Assembly (NCBI RefSeq): GCF_014203715.1
Contig: NZ_JACHJP010000001.1
Location: 1 to 64,000, forward strand
From: Streptosporangium saharense
GTDB taxonomy: Bacteria; Actinomycetota; Actinomycetes; Streptosporangiales; Streptosporangiaceae
DNA length: 64,000 bases
Reading direction: 5' to 3'
Shown here one piece after another: positions 16,733 through 27,530 of the stretch. Both the position numbers and the translations under genes were made by a program. Under the pieces are notes generated by a model. The model ran no database searches, was not told the origin of the DNA, and was given only the letters and a program-made list of their open reading frames with translations. Within the stretch, counting starts at the first letter, position 1; each line of letters begins with the position of its first letter.

Positions 16733-17475
16733 CCCTCACCTCTCACCGTGGTCATCACCAGCCGGAGCACCTCGGTCTGCGCGGGCGACATCTCCGCGCC
16801 CAGCGCCCCGACCACCCCCGCCACCTCGTACGGCCCGGCGAACGCCCCCGCCAGCTCGCCGGGCAGGTGCGCGGCCAGGTCGGCGGCGAGCACGGCCACC
16901 CGGGGATCACCGGGGTCGGCCTCGGCCAGCTCGTCCAGCCGCCTGTAGAGGTCGCGACCCCTGGCCAGCGCCCCGGGCTCGGTCAGCGGCCGGATCAGAT
17001 CGAGAATCCTGTCCCTGGTCTTCTGGTCGGCGACGCCGTCGATCAGGGTCAGCAGCTCCCGGTCGATCTCGGCGACGCGCGAGCCCTCCGCGGGGATACC
17101 GCGCAGCACCGCGGCCAGGCCGGGGGAGACCGTGGAGTCGGGCCCCAGGTCCTCCTCGGCGAGCAGCGCGGCCAGCCGTTCGCGCCTGGCGCCGATCGCC
17201 TCCTGCTGCCTGGCGAGGTCGGCGTCCAGCTCCATGAGCACCTCGCGCAGGTCCCCACCCCGGTCGCCGGAGCCGAGCACGTCACGGATCTCGTCGAGCG
17301 AGAGACCGAGCTCCGTCAGCCGCCGCACCCGGGCCAGGACGACCGCGTCGCGCAGGCCGTACTCCCGGTAGCCGTTGGCCAGCCGTACCGGCTCGGGCAG
17401 GAGGCCGAGGTGATGGTAGTGGCGCACGGTCCGGGTCGAGACCCCGACCAGTGCGGCGAGTTCACCGATCCGCAT
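16729..17475 (-). CDS. MerR-family transcriptional regulator
   Basis: The gene encodes 248 residues. The winged helix MRIGELAALVGVSTRTVRHY, HHLGLLPEPVR, then NGYREYGLRDAVVLARVRRL is typical of MerR regulators. A dimerisation helix (residues 75-110) follows. The long C-terminal region (residues 115-245) has no Cys cluster and is probably a ligand-binding or TipA-like domain. The organisation with a downstream membrane protein suggests response to a hydrophobic compound or envelope stress, which is inference only. Confidence 0.88.
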   Translation of the reverse strand: MRIGELAALVGVSTRTVRHYHHLGLLPEPVRLANGYREYGLRDAVVLARVRRLTELGLSLDEIRDVLGSGDRGGDLREVLMELDADLARQQEAIGARRERLAALLAEEDLGPDSTVSPGLAAVLRGIPAEGSRVAEIDRELLTLIDGVADQKTRDRILDLIRPLTEPGALARGRDLYRRLDELAEADPGDPRVAVLAADLAAHLPGELAGAFAGPYEVAGVVGALGAEMSPAQTEVLRLVMTTVRGEG

Positions 17476-17508
17476 GCCCTCATTAGAAACGTTGACGTTA
17501 CGTCAGGG

Positions 17509-18039
17509 TCAACACGGCTCGATGGGGAAGCAGGCGAAGAACTGCGCGATGTCGAACCGCCGCACGACCATGGAGACCGTGACCCGGCTGAGCACCCTGA
17601 TCTTCCTGATCCGGGTGGCGTGGTCGATCGTGACCTTCACACACCGGAGTGTGACCGTGTGGGGTCCGGGGAGCGCGTAGTAGGAGATCGAGGCGGTGTC
17701 ACGGCCGAGCCCCCGGTCTGACAGGCCGATCCCGACCTCCCGGTAGACGCGCCGCGACCCCTTCAGGGCGAACGCCGTCGAGCCGACCGTCGCGTGGTTG
17801 GCGCCGGTCGGGCAGTGCACCATCAGCCGGACGTCGTTGTTCTGCCGGGGCCAGGCGGGCAGGACCCGCAGTGAGGTGACGTCCTTCCACGCGGCGGGCA
17901 GCTTGCTGGGATTCCACGACGCACTCGGACTCGGCGTGGGCGTAGGCGCGGCGGGAGCCGTACTGATGCCCCAGGAAGAGGGGTACGGCCCCACCACGAG
18001 GGCGACGGCCACCCCCACCACCCCCGCGACGGAACGCAT
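17509..18039 (-). CDS. Secreted protein of unknown function
   Basis: The gene encodes 176 residues. A short signal peptide (residues 1-30, VAGVVGVAVALVVG) is followed by a Pro/Thr/Ser linker (APTPTPSPSASWNPSKLP) and a beta-rich domain of about 125 residues. The domain contains four cysteines, including FFACFPIEPC at the end. The domain pattern (VRLMVHCPTGANHATVGSTA, TASISYYALPGPHTVTLRC) looks like an Ig-like extracellular fold. The family is unknown. Confidence 0.7.
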   Translation of the reverse strand: MRSVAGVVGVAVALVVGPYPSSWGISTAPAAPTPTPSPSASWNPSKLPAAWKDVTSLRVLPAWPRQNNDVRLMVHCPTGANHATVGSTAFALKGSRRVYREVGIGLSDRGLGRDTASISYYALPGPHTVTLRCVKVTIDHATRIRKIRVLSRVTVSMVVRRFDIAQFFACFPIEPC

Positions 18040-18150
18040 CTGCTCTCTCCTGACGTCTTTCCCGAACCCGGCGACGGATCACGGGCGGTGGCCGGGAGCC
18101 ACCCGGGGAGCAGCGGGGAAGACCGCTCTGACCAGGCTGTTCATCATTAT

Positions 18151-18180
18151 GTCGATCTTCACCCCGGGGGGAAGATCGAC
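18151..18180 (-). terminator. Hairpin after groEL
   Basis: Perfect 10-bp arms GTCGATCTTC and GAAGATCGAC enclose ACCCCGGGGG, which itself can pair. It lies 11 bases past the groEL stop. Confidence 0.65.
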
Positions 18181-18190
18181 ACGCCACACC

Positions 18191-19804
<1,614 letters not shown>

Positions 19805-19902
19805 CTAGGAAAGAGGGGGGCCGGGGCGGCGCCCGCGACGGACGGCCAATGGACGGGCCTCGCCGTACCGGCCGAGAGCACCCGCACTCTACCCACAGAT
19901 TG

Positions 19903-19929
19903 CGTGCCACGCATATAGTGCGTGGCACG
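19903..19929. promoter_or_regulatory. Palindromic operator candidate between groEL and tetR
   Basis: CGTGCCACGCA (19903-19913) and TGCGTGGCACG (19919-19929) form a perfect inverted repeat with a five-base spacer (TATAG). It lies 24 bases before the TetR start and about 108 bases before the groEL start. Size and symmetry fit a TetR-dimer site. Confidence 0.65.
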
Positions 19930-19952
19930 TACGTGGTGGATAGGATGGCGGA

Positions 19953-20546
19953 ATGAACGAAGAAGCCCAGGACATGCGGATTCGCAACAAGAGGGCCACC
20001 CGTGAGGCGATCGGCGCCGCCGCGCTGCGTCTGGCCATCGAGCAGGGCTCCCCGCTCGTGCGGGTCTACGACATCGCCTCCGAGGCGGGCGTCTCCCCGC
20101 GCACCTACAACAACTACTTCTCCAGCAGGGAGGAGGCGATCTGCGCCTTCCAGTCCGACCGCGCCAGGAAGATGGGTCAGGCGCTGCTGGCCAGACCGGC
20201 AGACGAGCCGCTCGCGGAGGCCGTCGTCGCCGCCGTGGTCGAGCACGCGACCCCCGAGCCCGACCGGGTCGGCCTGCGCATGATCATGTCCACCCCCGAG
20301 CTTGAGGGGGAGGCGCTGAAGGCCTTCGCCATGGCCGAGGAACCGCTGTCGGCCGCCATCGCCGAGCGCATCGGCGTCGATCCGGCCAGGGACACCTTCC
20401 CCGACGTCATGGCGGCCGCGGTCGCCGGTGCCGTACGGGTGGCGGGCAGGCACTGGCTCAACGGCGACGGCCGTGAGTCGTTCGCCGACGTGGCCCGCAG
20501 GACCCTGACCCACCTCCTGCCCGCCATCACCCGCGCGGCCCCGTAG
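19953..20546 (+). CDS. TetR-family transcriptional regulator
   Basis: The gene encodes 197 residues. The N-terminal helix-turn-helix (ATREAIGAAALRLAIEQGSP, then IASEAGVSPRTYNNYFSSRE) is canonical TetR. The C-terminal part is an all-helical ligand domain. It is divergent from groEL, and a perfect 27-bp palindrome sits between them, so it is likely to repress itself and probably groEL. The ligand is unknown. Confidence 0.9.
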   Translation: MNEEAQDMRIRNKRATREAIGAAALRLAIEQGSPLVRVYDIASEAGVSPRTYNNYFSSREEAICAFQSDRARKMGQALLARPADEPLAEAVVAAVVEHATPEPDRVGLRMIMSTPELEGEALKAFAMAEEPLSAAIAERIGVDPARDTFPDVMAAAVAGAVRVAGRHWLNGDGRESFADVARRTLTHLLPAITRAAP

Positions 20547-20619
20547 CTCTTCCCCGGAGGCGGGGTGAGGGGTGATCATGCTGGGGTTTCTGTTGTTCGA
20601 CCCGGTTCGAGGAGGACGT

Positions 20620-21015
20620 GTGACCGACATCGCCGATGAGATCGCCGACTGGCTGTATCCCACCATCGAGCGTGAGATGAACGGCGCCCAGGTTCTCGCG
20701 AAGGACGGTGACCTGCTCAGGAACCTCGGGGAGAAGACCCTCGGCCCCGGGGGTGGGGAGAGGTTCATCGACCACATCTCCGGCAGTTCCCAGGTGAAGC
20801 TCAACATCATCCAGCGCTACCTGGCCACCCGCGAGACCGTCGTCGCCTTCCGCGAGCGGATCGCCTCGGGAGAGCCGCTGAGCACCGAGGACACCCTGGC
20901 GTTCACCCGCGCCACGATCAGGGACGAGACCCTGTCGGAGGTCCTGTCGTACCTCGCGGCCGGTTACTACCTGCGCCCCGGCTTCAGGGAGGAGTGGCGT
21001 CCCACCCCTCCCTGA
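20620..21015 (+). CDS. Small soluble protein of unknown function
   Basis: The gene encodes 131 residues from GTG 20620, chosen because GAGGAGG stands six bases upstream. It is all-helical and acidic (DIADEIADWLYPTIEREMNG, then FREEWRPTPP at the end). It has no membrane segment, Cys pairs or known motif. It is 73 bp downstream of the TetR gene and may be co-transcribed with it. Confidence 0.65.
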   Translation: MTDIADEIADWLYPTIEREMNGAQVLAKDGDLLRNLGEKTLGPGGGERFIDHISGSSQVKLNIIQRYLATRETVVAFRERIASGEPLSTEDTLAFTRATIRDETLSEVLSYLAAGYYLRPGFREEWRPTPP

Positions 21016-21030
21016 ACCCCTGAATTCAGG

Positions 21031-22116
21031 TCATTTTCGGGTACGGCGTGGCCGCGTGGGGGCCGTCAGCCTGACCAGGAACGTCTGGGCGCCGGAGACC
21101 CGCACGCCCTGGACGTGTGCCGGGACGAGACCGTGCCGCAACCCGAGGGGAAGCTCGTCGAGGCCGGGCAGCAGCACCACGGCCGTGCCGTCGGGGGCGA
21201 GGACCCGCCGCAGCTCGGCCCACCAGTGGGACGGGGAGGCGGCGAGCAACCCCAGGGCCGTGACCTGCCCTCCCCAGGGCGGGTTGCTCAGCACCCGGTC
21301 CACACTCCCGTCGGGCAGCGGCAACCGCCCGGCGTCCGCCCGCCCGACGACCACCCCCAACCCCGCCGTGTTCTCCCGGGCGGCGCGTACCGCCGAGACA
21401 GACAGGTCGAAGCCGTACAGAACGGCCCGTGGAGCCTGTCCGCCCGCCTCGGCCAGCAGGGTGCCCGCACCGCAGCACGGGTCGAGGACCGTGTGCCCAG
21501 GACGGATGTCGGCGATGCGGGCCATGGCGGCGGCCAGCGGGGGATGCAGCGTCCCCGGGACGGTGTGGCGTTTGTAGTCACGCCGGTGCAGGGGCCGTTC
21601 GGTGATCCGCAGCATGAGGGTCGCCCGCAGGCCGTCGAGGGTCACCCGCCACCCGGTGTGCCCCGGTGGGGGAGCGCCCGCCGTCCTGCGGGAGTGGTAG
21701 CCGACGCCGAGACGCCGGGCCAGGACGCTCCCGACCGCGTCCTCGACGTCGTAGCGGTTGAAGTTCCGCCCGCCCAGGAAGGACGCCGACACCTCGACCC
21801 CGGAGACCCCGGAGACCCCGCCGGGACCGCCGTGCGCACGGCGTAGTTCAAGCAGCGTGTCGAGGTCGGCCTCCATGGCGAGCCGGGACAGGGCGGCCAC
21901 GTCCCGCCTCGCCGTACCGGGATCGGGGCGGTGACCCGCGAGCAGGAACACGTCGTCGGCGGTGCGCGGGGCGACGGGACCGGGCCGAAGGGCGCGGAAG
22001 TGGAGCTCGCGGTGCCCGAGATGGGTGATGGCGCCGAGTCCGAGCTGGAGGATCTCGGCGGAAAGGGTTGGTTCAAGCCCGTGCGCGCACCGCGCCACCA
22101 GGCTCGCCGCCGTCAC
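21031..22116 (-). CDS. THUMP/Trm-type RNA N2-guanine methyltransferase-like protein
   Basis: The gene encodes about 361 residues from GTG 22116; the true start is uncertain because no ribosome site is obvious. The N-terminal half (LVARCAHGLEPTLSAEILQL) is similar to the THUMP-containing front of UPF0020 proteins. The C-terminal half has the SAM motif LDPCCGAGTLLAEAGG and the catalytic loop SNPPWG, typical of N2-guanosine methyltransferases (Trm14/TrmN, RlmL families). The likely substrate is tRNA or 23S rRNA. Residues LHRRDYKRHTVPGTLHPPLA match the conserved RNA-binding region of that family. Confidence 0.75.
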   Translation of the reverse strand: MTAASLVARCAHGLEPTLSAEILQLGLGAITHLGHRELHFRALRPGPVAPRTADDVFLLAGHRPDPGTARRDVAALSRLAMEADLDTLLELRRAHGGPGGVSGVSGVEVSASFLGGRNFNRYDVEDAVGSVLARRLGVGYHSRRTAGAPPPGHTGWRVTLDGLRATLMLRITERPLHRRDYKRHTVPGTLHPPLAAAMARIADIRPGHTVLDPCCGAGTLLAEAGGQAPRAVLYGFDLSVSAVRAARENTAGLGVVVGRADAGRLPLPDGSVDRVLSNPPWGGQVTALGLLAASPSHWWAELRRVLAPDGTAVVLLPGLDELPLGLRHGLVPAHVQGVRVSGAQTFLVRLTAPTRPRRTRK

Positions 22117-22309
22117 GGGACGGTGGGAGCACAGGGACGCGGTACGGCGAGAAGGAACGCGCGAAGGCGCATGATGACCGTTCTTCTCCCACGTCGACTC
22201 GGGGCGGCGCCACGCCACCCCGCATCGTCGGCGACGGGACCTGCCTCGTCTCGCCGACGGCGACCTAGGAAAGGAAGAACGCGAACTTCATGACCGCGAG
22301 TCTAGCCCT

Positions 22310-24373
22310 CTAGATCATCACGTGGTCCTCGGGGTGACCGACGAAGGAGAACTGGGCGTTGCGGGTCAGCTTGATGTCGTCGGCCTGCCAGGTGTGCATG
22401 GCCGCGTCGCCGCTGCGCCAGTACACGAAGTTGAACCGGTCCGCCGAGTAGATCTTGACCCGGTCCTCCTTGAGGCGCCTGACCAGCCGGGTGTCCTCGC
22501 CCCTGGTCACGTCCTCGAAGCCGTAGTGCTTGAACATCTCGGCCTTGCCGAGGAAGGTGCCGCCCTGCACCAGCCAGCTGTAGCGGTGTTCGAGCCCCGG
22601 CAGCCGCAGCATCGTGGTGTTGCTGCCCTCGAAGTAGGCGTAGTGCGCGCCCTTGCCGACGAGTTCGGCGTCGGAGTAGTCGAAGGCCCGCACCAGGTCC
22701 GACAGGTAGTGCTCGCCGTACAGGTTGTCGTCGTCCATCTTGGCGATGAGTGAGCCCTCGGCGGCGGCGATGCCCAGGTTCATGCAGGCGCCGAGCGACA
22801 GGGACGGGTCGGCGGGCAGCACGACCACGTCGGAGATCCCGGCGACCCGCGCCTTGTCGGCCACGACCACGGGGTCGATGTCGAGGCCGTGCAGCACCAT
22901 GACGAGCTGGACGGGCCGGTGGATCTGCTTGGCGACCGAGGAGATGGCGTGCTCGATCTGCGCGGCCCTGTTGGTCGGCAGCACGACGGAGACCGACCGG
23001 GACCGGGTCTCCACGGGCTTGCCGAGCACCTGGAGGATCTGGTCCACGCGGTGGGTGAACAGGTGCTTGTCGAAGACCTCCCGCATCGCCAGGTGGCCCT
23101 GCCTGGCCCGCAGCTCGGGGCTGTTGATCAGGTGGAGCACCTGGTTGTAGGACTCGACGGGCTCACGCGCGATGGGGATGAGCGAGCCGAAGGTCTCCTC
23201 GATGGCCCGCGACCACCCGGAGACGACGGAGGTCGCGCAGGCCGACAGCTCGAAGACGCGACGGGCGCACATGGTCGGCGAGTCGAGCACCGAGTTCACG
23301 TTGAGGAAGACCTTGTACATCTTGTACGCGGCCAGCATCTGGTCGTACGGCAGTTCGCCCACGATGTGCGGGACGTACTCGGCGGGCCAGGCGTACTTCT
23401 CGTCGACGGTGCCGTTGCGGGCGAAGATGTGCAGCCCGAGTTCGCGGACGGGGGCGAGCACGGTCTCCATCTGCTCGCGGCGTTCGGGGTGTTTGTCGCG
23501 GAAGTACATCCCGGCGAACACCACGTCGTGCAGCCTGCCCTGGCGCTCCTGGATGGGGTTGTGCACCCGGGGCTGGGCGGCGAACTGGAGCACGTCCACC
23601 CGGTCGTGCCCGAGGACCTCCCGGTAGCGGGACACCATGTCCCCGTCACAGGTGAAGACGTGGTCGAAGAGCTTGGCCGTGTCGATGAAGAAGTCGAAGT
23701 TCGGCGGGTCCTCCTTGTTCCAGAAGACCGTGGGGATGCCCTCCGCCTTGCACCAGTCGATCAGGGCGCGCAGCTCCGGCTTGGGGGCGTTCGAGCCGGT
23801 CATCTGGTAGCGCCAGCGGCCCTGGTTGCCGTGCCAGGCCGACTCGGCGAACAGGATGTCCGGCCTGCGCTCGGCGAAGATCTCCGGCCAGTCGCGCAGC
23901 CCGAACTCGATCTGGTCCCACTCGTACTTGAAGGCCATCCTGGAGAAGTCGTCCAGGATCACCGCGACCTTCAGGTCGGGCCGGTTGATCGGTCCGGCGG
24001 GCCACTTCACCTGGGGCACGGTCACCGCGGGACCCTGCTGGTCGAGCTCCTCGATCACCTCGGAGACGGGCCTGGGGGCCTTGGGTCCCTTGCGGGTGGA
24101 CATGGCGGCCTTCAGCTTGCCGGGCAGCCGGACGACCCCCGACCCCTTCGCCCCGGTCAGCGCCTCGGCCACCCGGTACGGCCGCTGCACCTTCGTCGAC
24201 TCCAGCTTCCACTGGGCGTAGTCGGCGCGCGCCTCCGCGATGGCCAGCCGCCGTTCCAGGTCGCGGACGCGCTCCTCGAAGCGCTCGATGACCTTGCGCT
24301 CCTCGGGAAGCCAGTTGATCGGCCCAAGACGCTGGAACTTCGGCTCTTCGGGGGTCTGCTCAGGGGAACTCAT
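22310..24373 (-). CDS. Two-domain glycosyltransferase (CgeB-like plus GT2)
   Basis: The gene encodes 687 residues. An N-terminal coiled coil (EERKVIERFEERVRDLERRL, residues 24-60) is followed by a CgeB/DUF3880-like GT-B region (residues 135-440), with WNKEDPPNFDFF and VVFAGMYFRDKHPERREQ. The C-terminal GT2 (GT-A) domain spans residues 455-680 and has VSVVLPTNRAAQIEHAISSV, the metal-binding KMDDDNLYGEHYL, and a probable catalytic Asp in GEDTRLVRRL. It should add sugars to a cell-surface polymer. It shares a strand with wecB, 62 bp apart, in a divergent glycan gene cluster. Confidence 0.85.
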   Translation of the reverse strand: MSSPEQTPEEPKFQRLGPINWLPEERKVIERFEERVRDLERRLAIAEARADYAQWKLESTKVQRPYRVAEALTGAKGSGVVRLPGKLKAAMSTRKGPKAPRPVSEVIEELDQQGPAVTVPQVKWPAGPINRPDLKVAVILDDFSRMAFKYEWDQIEFGLRDWPEIFAERRPDILFAESAWHGNQGRWRYQMTGSNAPKPELRALIDWCKAEGIPTVFWNKEDPPNFDFFIDTAKLFDHVFTCDGDMVSRYREVLGHDRVDVLQFAAQPRVHNPIQERQGRLHDVVFAGMYFRDKHPERREQMETVLAPVRELGLHIFARNGTVDEKYAWPAEYVPHIVGELPYDQMLAAYKMYKVFLNVNSVLDSPTMCARRVFELSACATSVVSGWSRAIEETFGSLIPIAREPVESYNQVLHLINSPELRARQGHLAMREVFDKHLFTHRVDQILQVLGKPVETRSRSVSVVLPTNRAAQIEHAISSVAKQIHRPVQLVMVLHGLDIDPVVVADKARVAGISDVVVLPADPSLSLGACMNLGIAAAEGSLIAKMDDDNLYGEHYLSDLVRAFDYSDAELVGKGAHYAYFEGSNTTMLRLPGLEHRYSWLVQGGTFLGKAEMFKHYGFEDVTRGEDTRLVRRLKEDRVKIYSADRFNFVYWRSGDAAMHTWQADDIKLTRNAQFSFVGHPEDHVMI

Positions 24374-24435
24374 GGGAATCGCCTTTACACCGAGGTCGTG
24401 CCAGCGTACGGCGTGAGCCGTACCGAAAGGGCGGT

Positions 24436-25605
24436 TTACAGGGAATTGGGCGGTATGACCTGACCTGCGGGGGAGAGGTTGCCTCCCCTGAGCCAGGCGG
24501 CGATCACCCTGGCGATCCTGGGACCGGCCTTGCCGTCCCAGAGCGGGGGCAGGTCACCCGAGGGGGTCACGGCGCCCTCGGCCAGCGCCCGGTCCGCAGC
24601 GGCGGCGAGCTGCGCCGGGGTGACCAGGCGGTTCGTGCCGTGCGTGATGGTGATCGGCCGCTCGGTGTTCGGCCGGACCGTCAGGCAGGGAACGCCCAGC
24701 ATGGTCGTCTCCTCCTGCACCCCGCCCGAGTCGGTGACGACCAGCGAGGCGCCGCGCACCAGCGACAGGAAGTCCACGTAGCCCAGCGGATCGACGATGA
24801 GGAGGTTCCCACCCGTCACCAGCCCGGCGTCGGCCAGCCGCTGACGGCCCCTGGGGTGGATCGGCACCACGATCGGCAGCCGCGCGCTCACCTCAAGGAC
24901 GGCGTCGACCAGCTCCTTGGCCGAGGCAGGGTCGTCCACGTTCGCGGGCCGGTGCAGGGTGGCCACGCCGTACCGTCCGGTCAGGCCGAGACGGGAGCGG
25001 ATCGGGGCCGGGTCGAGGTGGTCCAGCGCGGAGAACAGGCTGTCGATCATCGGGTTGCCCACCAGGTGGACCCGCGCCGGATCGACGCCCTCGTTGGCCA
25101 GGTGGGACAGCGCGTCCGGCGAGGTGGCGAACAGGATGTCCGACAGCGCGTCGGTGACGACCCGGTTGACCTCCTCGGGCATCTCGCGGTCGAAGGAGCG
25201 CAGGCCCGCCTCGACGTGCGCGGTCGGCACCTGCAGCTTGGCGCAGACGAGGATCGCCGCGAGCGTGGAGTTCACGTCGCCGTAGACGACGACAAGCGTG
25301 GGACGGTGTTCGAGCACCACGTCCTCAAGGCCGGTCAGCAGGGCCGCGGTCTGCCGCGCGTGCGAGCCGGAACCCACTCCCAGGTTGGCGATCGGCTCCG
25401 GCAGACCCAGGTCGGCGAAGAACACGTCCGACATCAGCGCGTCGTAGTGCTGACCGGTGTGGATGATGCCCTGCCGTACCCCCAGCTCCGTGAGAGCGCG
25501 CACCACCGGGGCCGCCTTCACGAAGTTGGGCCGCGCGCCGAGCACGTGCAGGACGAGGGGATTGTCGGGGTCCGGGGTCGTCCCCGTGGGGGCGTAGTCC
25601 CTCAT
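24436..25605 (-). CDS. wecB: UDP-N-acetylglucosamine 2-epimerase (non-hydrolysing)
   Basis: The gene encodes 389 residues. The family motifs are present: GARPNFVKAAPVVRAL, HTGQHYDALMSDVFF, VYGDVNSTLA, AHVEAGLRSFDREMPEEVNR and TDSGGVQEE. The enzyme interconverts UDP-GlcNAc and UDP-ManNAc in the cytoplasm. Its product is the substrate of the WecC-type dehydrogenase encoded at 27531. AAGGCGAGG lies ahead of the ATG. It is divergent from the GT4 gene at 25662 with only 56 bp between starts. Confidence 0.95.
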   Translation of the reverse strand: MRDYAPTGTTPDPDNPLVLHVLGARPNFVKAAPVVRALTELGVRQGIIHTGQHYDALMSDVFFADLGLPEPIANLGVGSGSHARQTAALLTGLEDVVLEHRPTLVVVYGDVNSTLAAILVCAKLQVPTAHVEAGLRSFDREMPEEVNRVVTDALSDILFATSPDALSHLANEGVDPARVHLVGNPMIDSLFSALDHLDPAPIRSRLGLTGRYGVATLHRPANVDDPASAKELVDAVLEVSARLPIVVPIHPRGRQRLADAGLVTGGNLLIVDPLGYVDFLSLVRGASLVVTDSGGVQEETTMLGVPCLTVRPNTERPITITHGTNRLVTPAQLAAAADRALAEGAVTPSGDLPPLWDGKAGPRIARVIAAWLRGGNLSPAGQVIPPNSL

Positions 25606-25661
25606 TGACCTCGCCTTTCATGCGGGAGTAGGGCAAACGATGCCTATGGTACGGTCACGGC

Positions 25662-27332
25662 GTGGTATCCGATGCCAGCACGCCAGACTCCTCAAAGGTT
25701 TCCGCGAAGTCGGCCCGTGCCGGGCTGAGCGGCCTGCTGAAGGGGTTCGCCAAGCACCCCGTGATCGTCTCCCGGGTCGTGGCGGCCAAGGTCAAGTCCG
25801 ATCCGGTGCGTGTGGCCCAGGCCGCCGCCGAGACGCTCCCGCCGAAGCTGCGTCCCGTCGTGGGCCGCTTCGCGTGGCCGGCGGCGCGACAGGCCAGGCT
25901 GGTCGTCCGCAAGCTCGGCATGCGCATGGTCAAGGGGCCGTGGGCCGAGGCCAAGGAGCACTTCGACTCGGGCCGGATGAGCGAGGCCGTCGCCGTGCTC
26001 CAGGGGCACACGAGATACCCCTTCATCAAGCGCAGGGCCGCCTACTACGCCGGTGAGCTGGCCGCCATCCAGCCCAACCCGATCCCGCCCAAGGCCAAGG
26101 TCATCGTGGGGGAGCGGGTCGAGGGCCGGGTGCTGCACTGCGTCACCAACGCGCTGCCGTTCACGCAGGCCGGATACACCGTGCGCACCCACCGCATCGT
26201 CACCGCGCAGCAGGCCGCCGGTCTCGACCCGCACGTGGTGACGAGCTGGGGCTGGCCGATGATGCAGGGCCACGCGGACGCGACGCCGTTCGAGGAGATC
26301 GACGGCATCCCCTACCACCGGCTGATCCCCGGCGGCGGGGACGTGCCCTTCGAGAGCCACGGCCGCATGATCAAGGGCGCCGGTGAGGTGACCGAGCTGG
26401 TCAGGACCCTCAGGCCGCAGATCCTGCACGCCGCCACCGACCACCGCAACGGCTCGGTAGCGCTGGCCGTACGGGAGCGCACCGGCACGCCGATGGTCTA
26501 CGAGGTCCGCGGCTTCCTTGAGGAGACCTGGGCCTCGCGCGACCCCAAGCGCGTCGGCAGCCAGCGGCACGTCCTCCAGCGCGACCGCGAGGCGTTCATC
26601 ATGCGCTCGGCCGACGCGGTGGTGACGCTCGCGGAGACCATGGCCGTCGAGATCGCCGAGCGCGGCGTGCCGAGGGAGAAGATCTTCCTGGCGCCGAACG
26701 CCGTTGACGACTCGCTGCTGACCGCCGAATACGACGGCGCGACCTTCCGTTCCGCGTACGGCATCGCCCCCGGCGAGGTCGTCATGGGGTCGGTCTCCAG
26801 CATCGTGGCCTACGAGGGCTTCGCGACCATGCTGAGCGCCGCGGCGCTGCTGCGTGACCGGGGGACCCCGATCAGGGTGCTGCTCGTCGGCGACGGCGCG
26901 GAACGGCCCGCGCTGCTCGAACAGGTCGAGGAGCTCGGTCTCGGCGACGTGGCGATCCTGCCCGGCAGGGTCGGTCCCGACGAGGCACTCCAGGCGCAGG
27001 CGGCCATCGACATCTTCGTCTGCCCCCGCGAGGACCTGCGGGTGTGCCGACTTGTTACACCATTGAAACCCGTCGAGGCGATGGCGCTCGGCAAACCGGT
27101 AGTGCTGAGTGACCTGCCCGCTCTCTCGGAGCTCGTCGGCTCCGACGGCGCCGGGCTTCTTGTCCCTCCCGGCGACCCCGAGGCCCTCGCGGAGGCGCTC
27201 GCCGGACTGCGCGAGGACCCCGCGCGGCGGGCCGAGATGGGGCAGGCGGGAAGGGCAGAAGTCGCGGCCAAGCGCACGTGGAGCCGCGTCGCGGAGACGT
27301 ACCGTGACCTTTACCGATCACTTACCTCTTGA
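25662..27332 (+). CDS. GT4-family glycosyltransferase with long N-terminal extension
   Basis: The gene encodes 556 residues from GTG 25662. The first 150 residues are helical and basic and of unknown role. The GT-B fold follows: HCVTNALPFTQAGYTVRTHR in the N-domain, then IVAYEGFATMLSAAALL and LLVGDGAERPALLEQ in the C-domain, and a sugar-nucleotide site around CPREDLRVCRLVTPLKPVEA, equivalent to the EX7E motif. It is likely to use a nucleotide sugar to extend a surface glycan. It opens the rightward operon of the cluster. Confidence 0.88.
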   Translation: MVSDASTPDSSKVSAKSARAGLSGLLKGFAKHPVIVSRVVAAKVKSDPVRVAQAAAETLPPKLRPVVGRFAWPAARQARLVVRKLGMRMVKGPWAEAKEHFDSGRMSEAVAVLQGHTRYPFIKRRAAYYAGELAAIQPNPIPPKAKVIVGERVEGRVLHCVTNALPFTQAGYTVRTHRIVTAQQAAGLDPHVVTSWGWPMMQGHADATPFEEIDGIPYHRLIPGGGDVPFESHGRMIKGAGEVTELVRTLRPQILHAATDHRNGSVALAVRERTGTPMVYEVRGFLEETWASRDPKRVGSQRHVLQRDREAFIMRSADAVVTLAETMAVEIAERGVPREKIFLAPNAVDDSLLTAEYDGATFRSAYGIAPGEVVMGSVSSIVAYEGFATMLSAAALLRDRGTPIRVLLVGDGAERPALLEQVEELGLGDVAILPGRVGPDEALQAQAAIDIFVCPREDLRVCRLVTPLKPVEAMALGKPVVLSDLPALSELVGSDGAGLLVPPGDPEALAEALAGLREDPARRAEMGQAGRAEVAAKRTWSRVAETYRDLYRSLTS

Positions 27333-27530
27333 TGACCTTCGGACGACTCCCAGGAAACTGCCAGTTTGTGATGCGTTCAATCGCATTAGACGTGGCTCGT
27401 TCGGACTTGAGATAGCCTTTGCGACCATGAAGTGTTGTTTCCGGCATTCCAAGGTCACCCGGTGAGCGAGCGCAACGAGCCCGCCGGCGACACTGGCGCC
27501 CCCGCGGGCGAGGCCGGCGAAGGAGGCCGA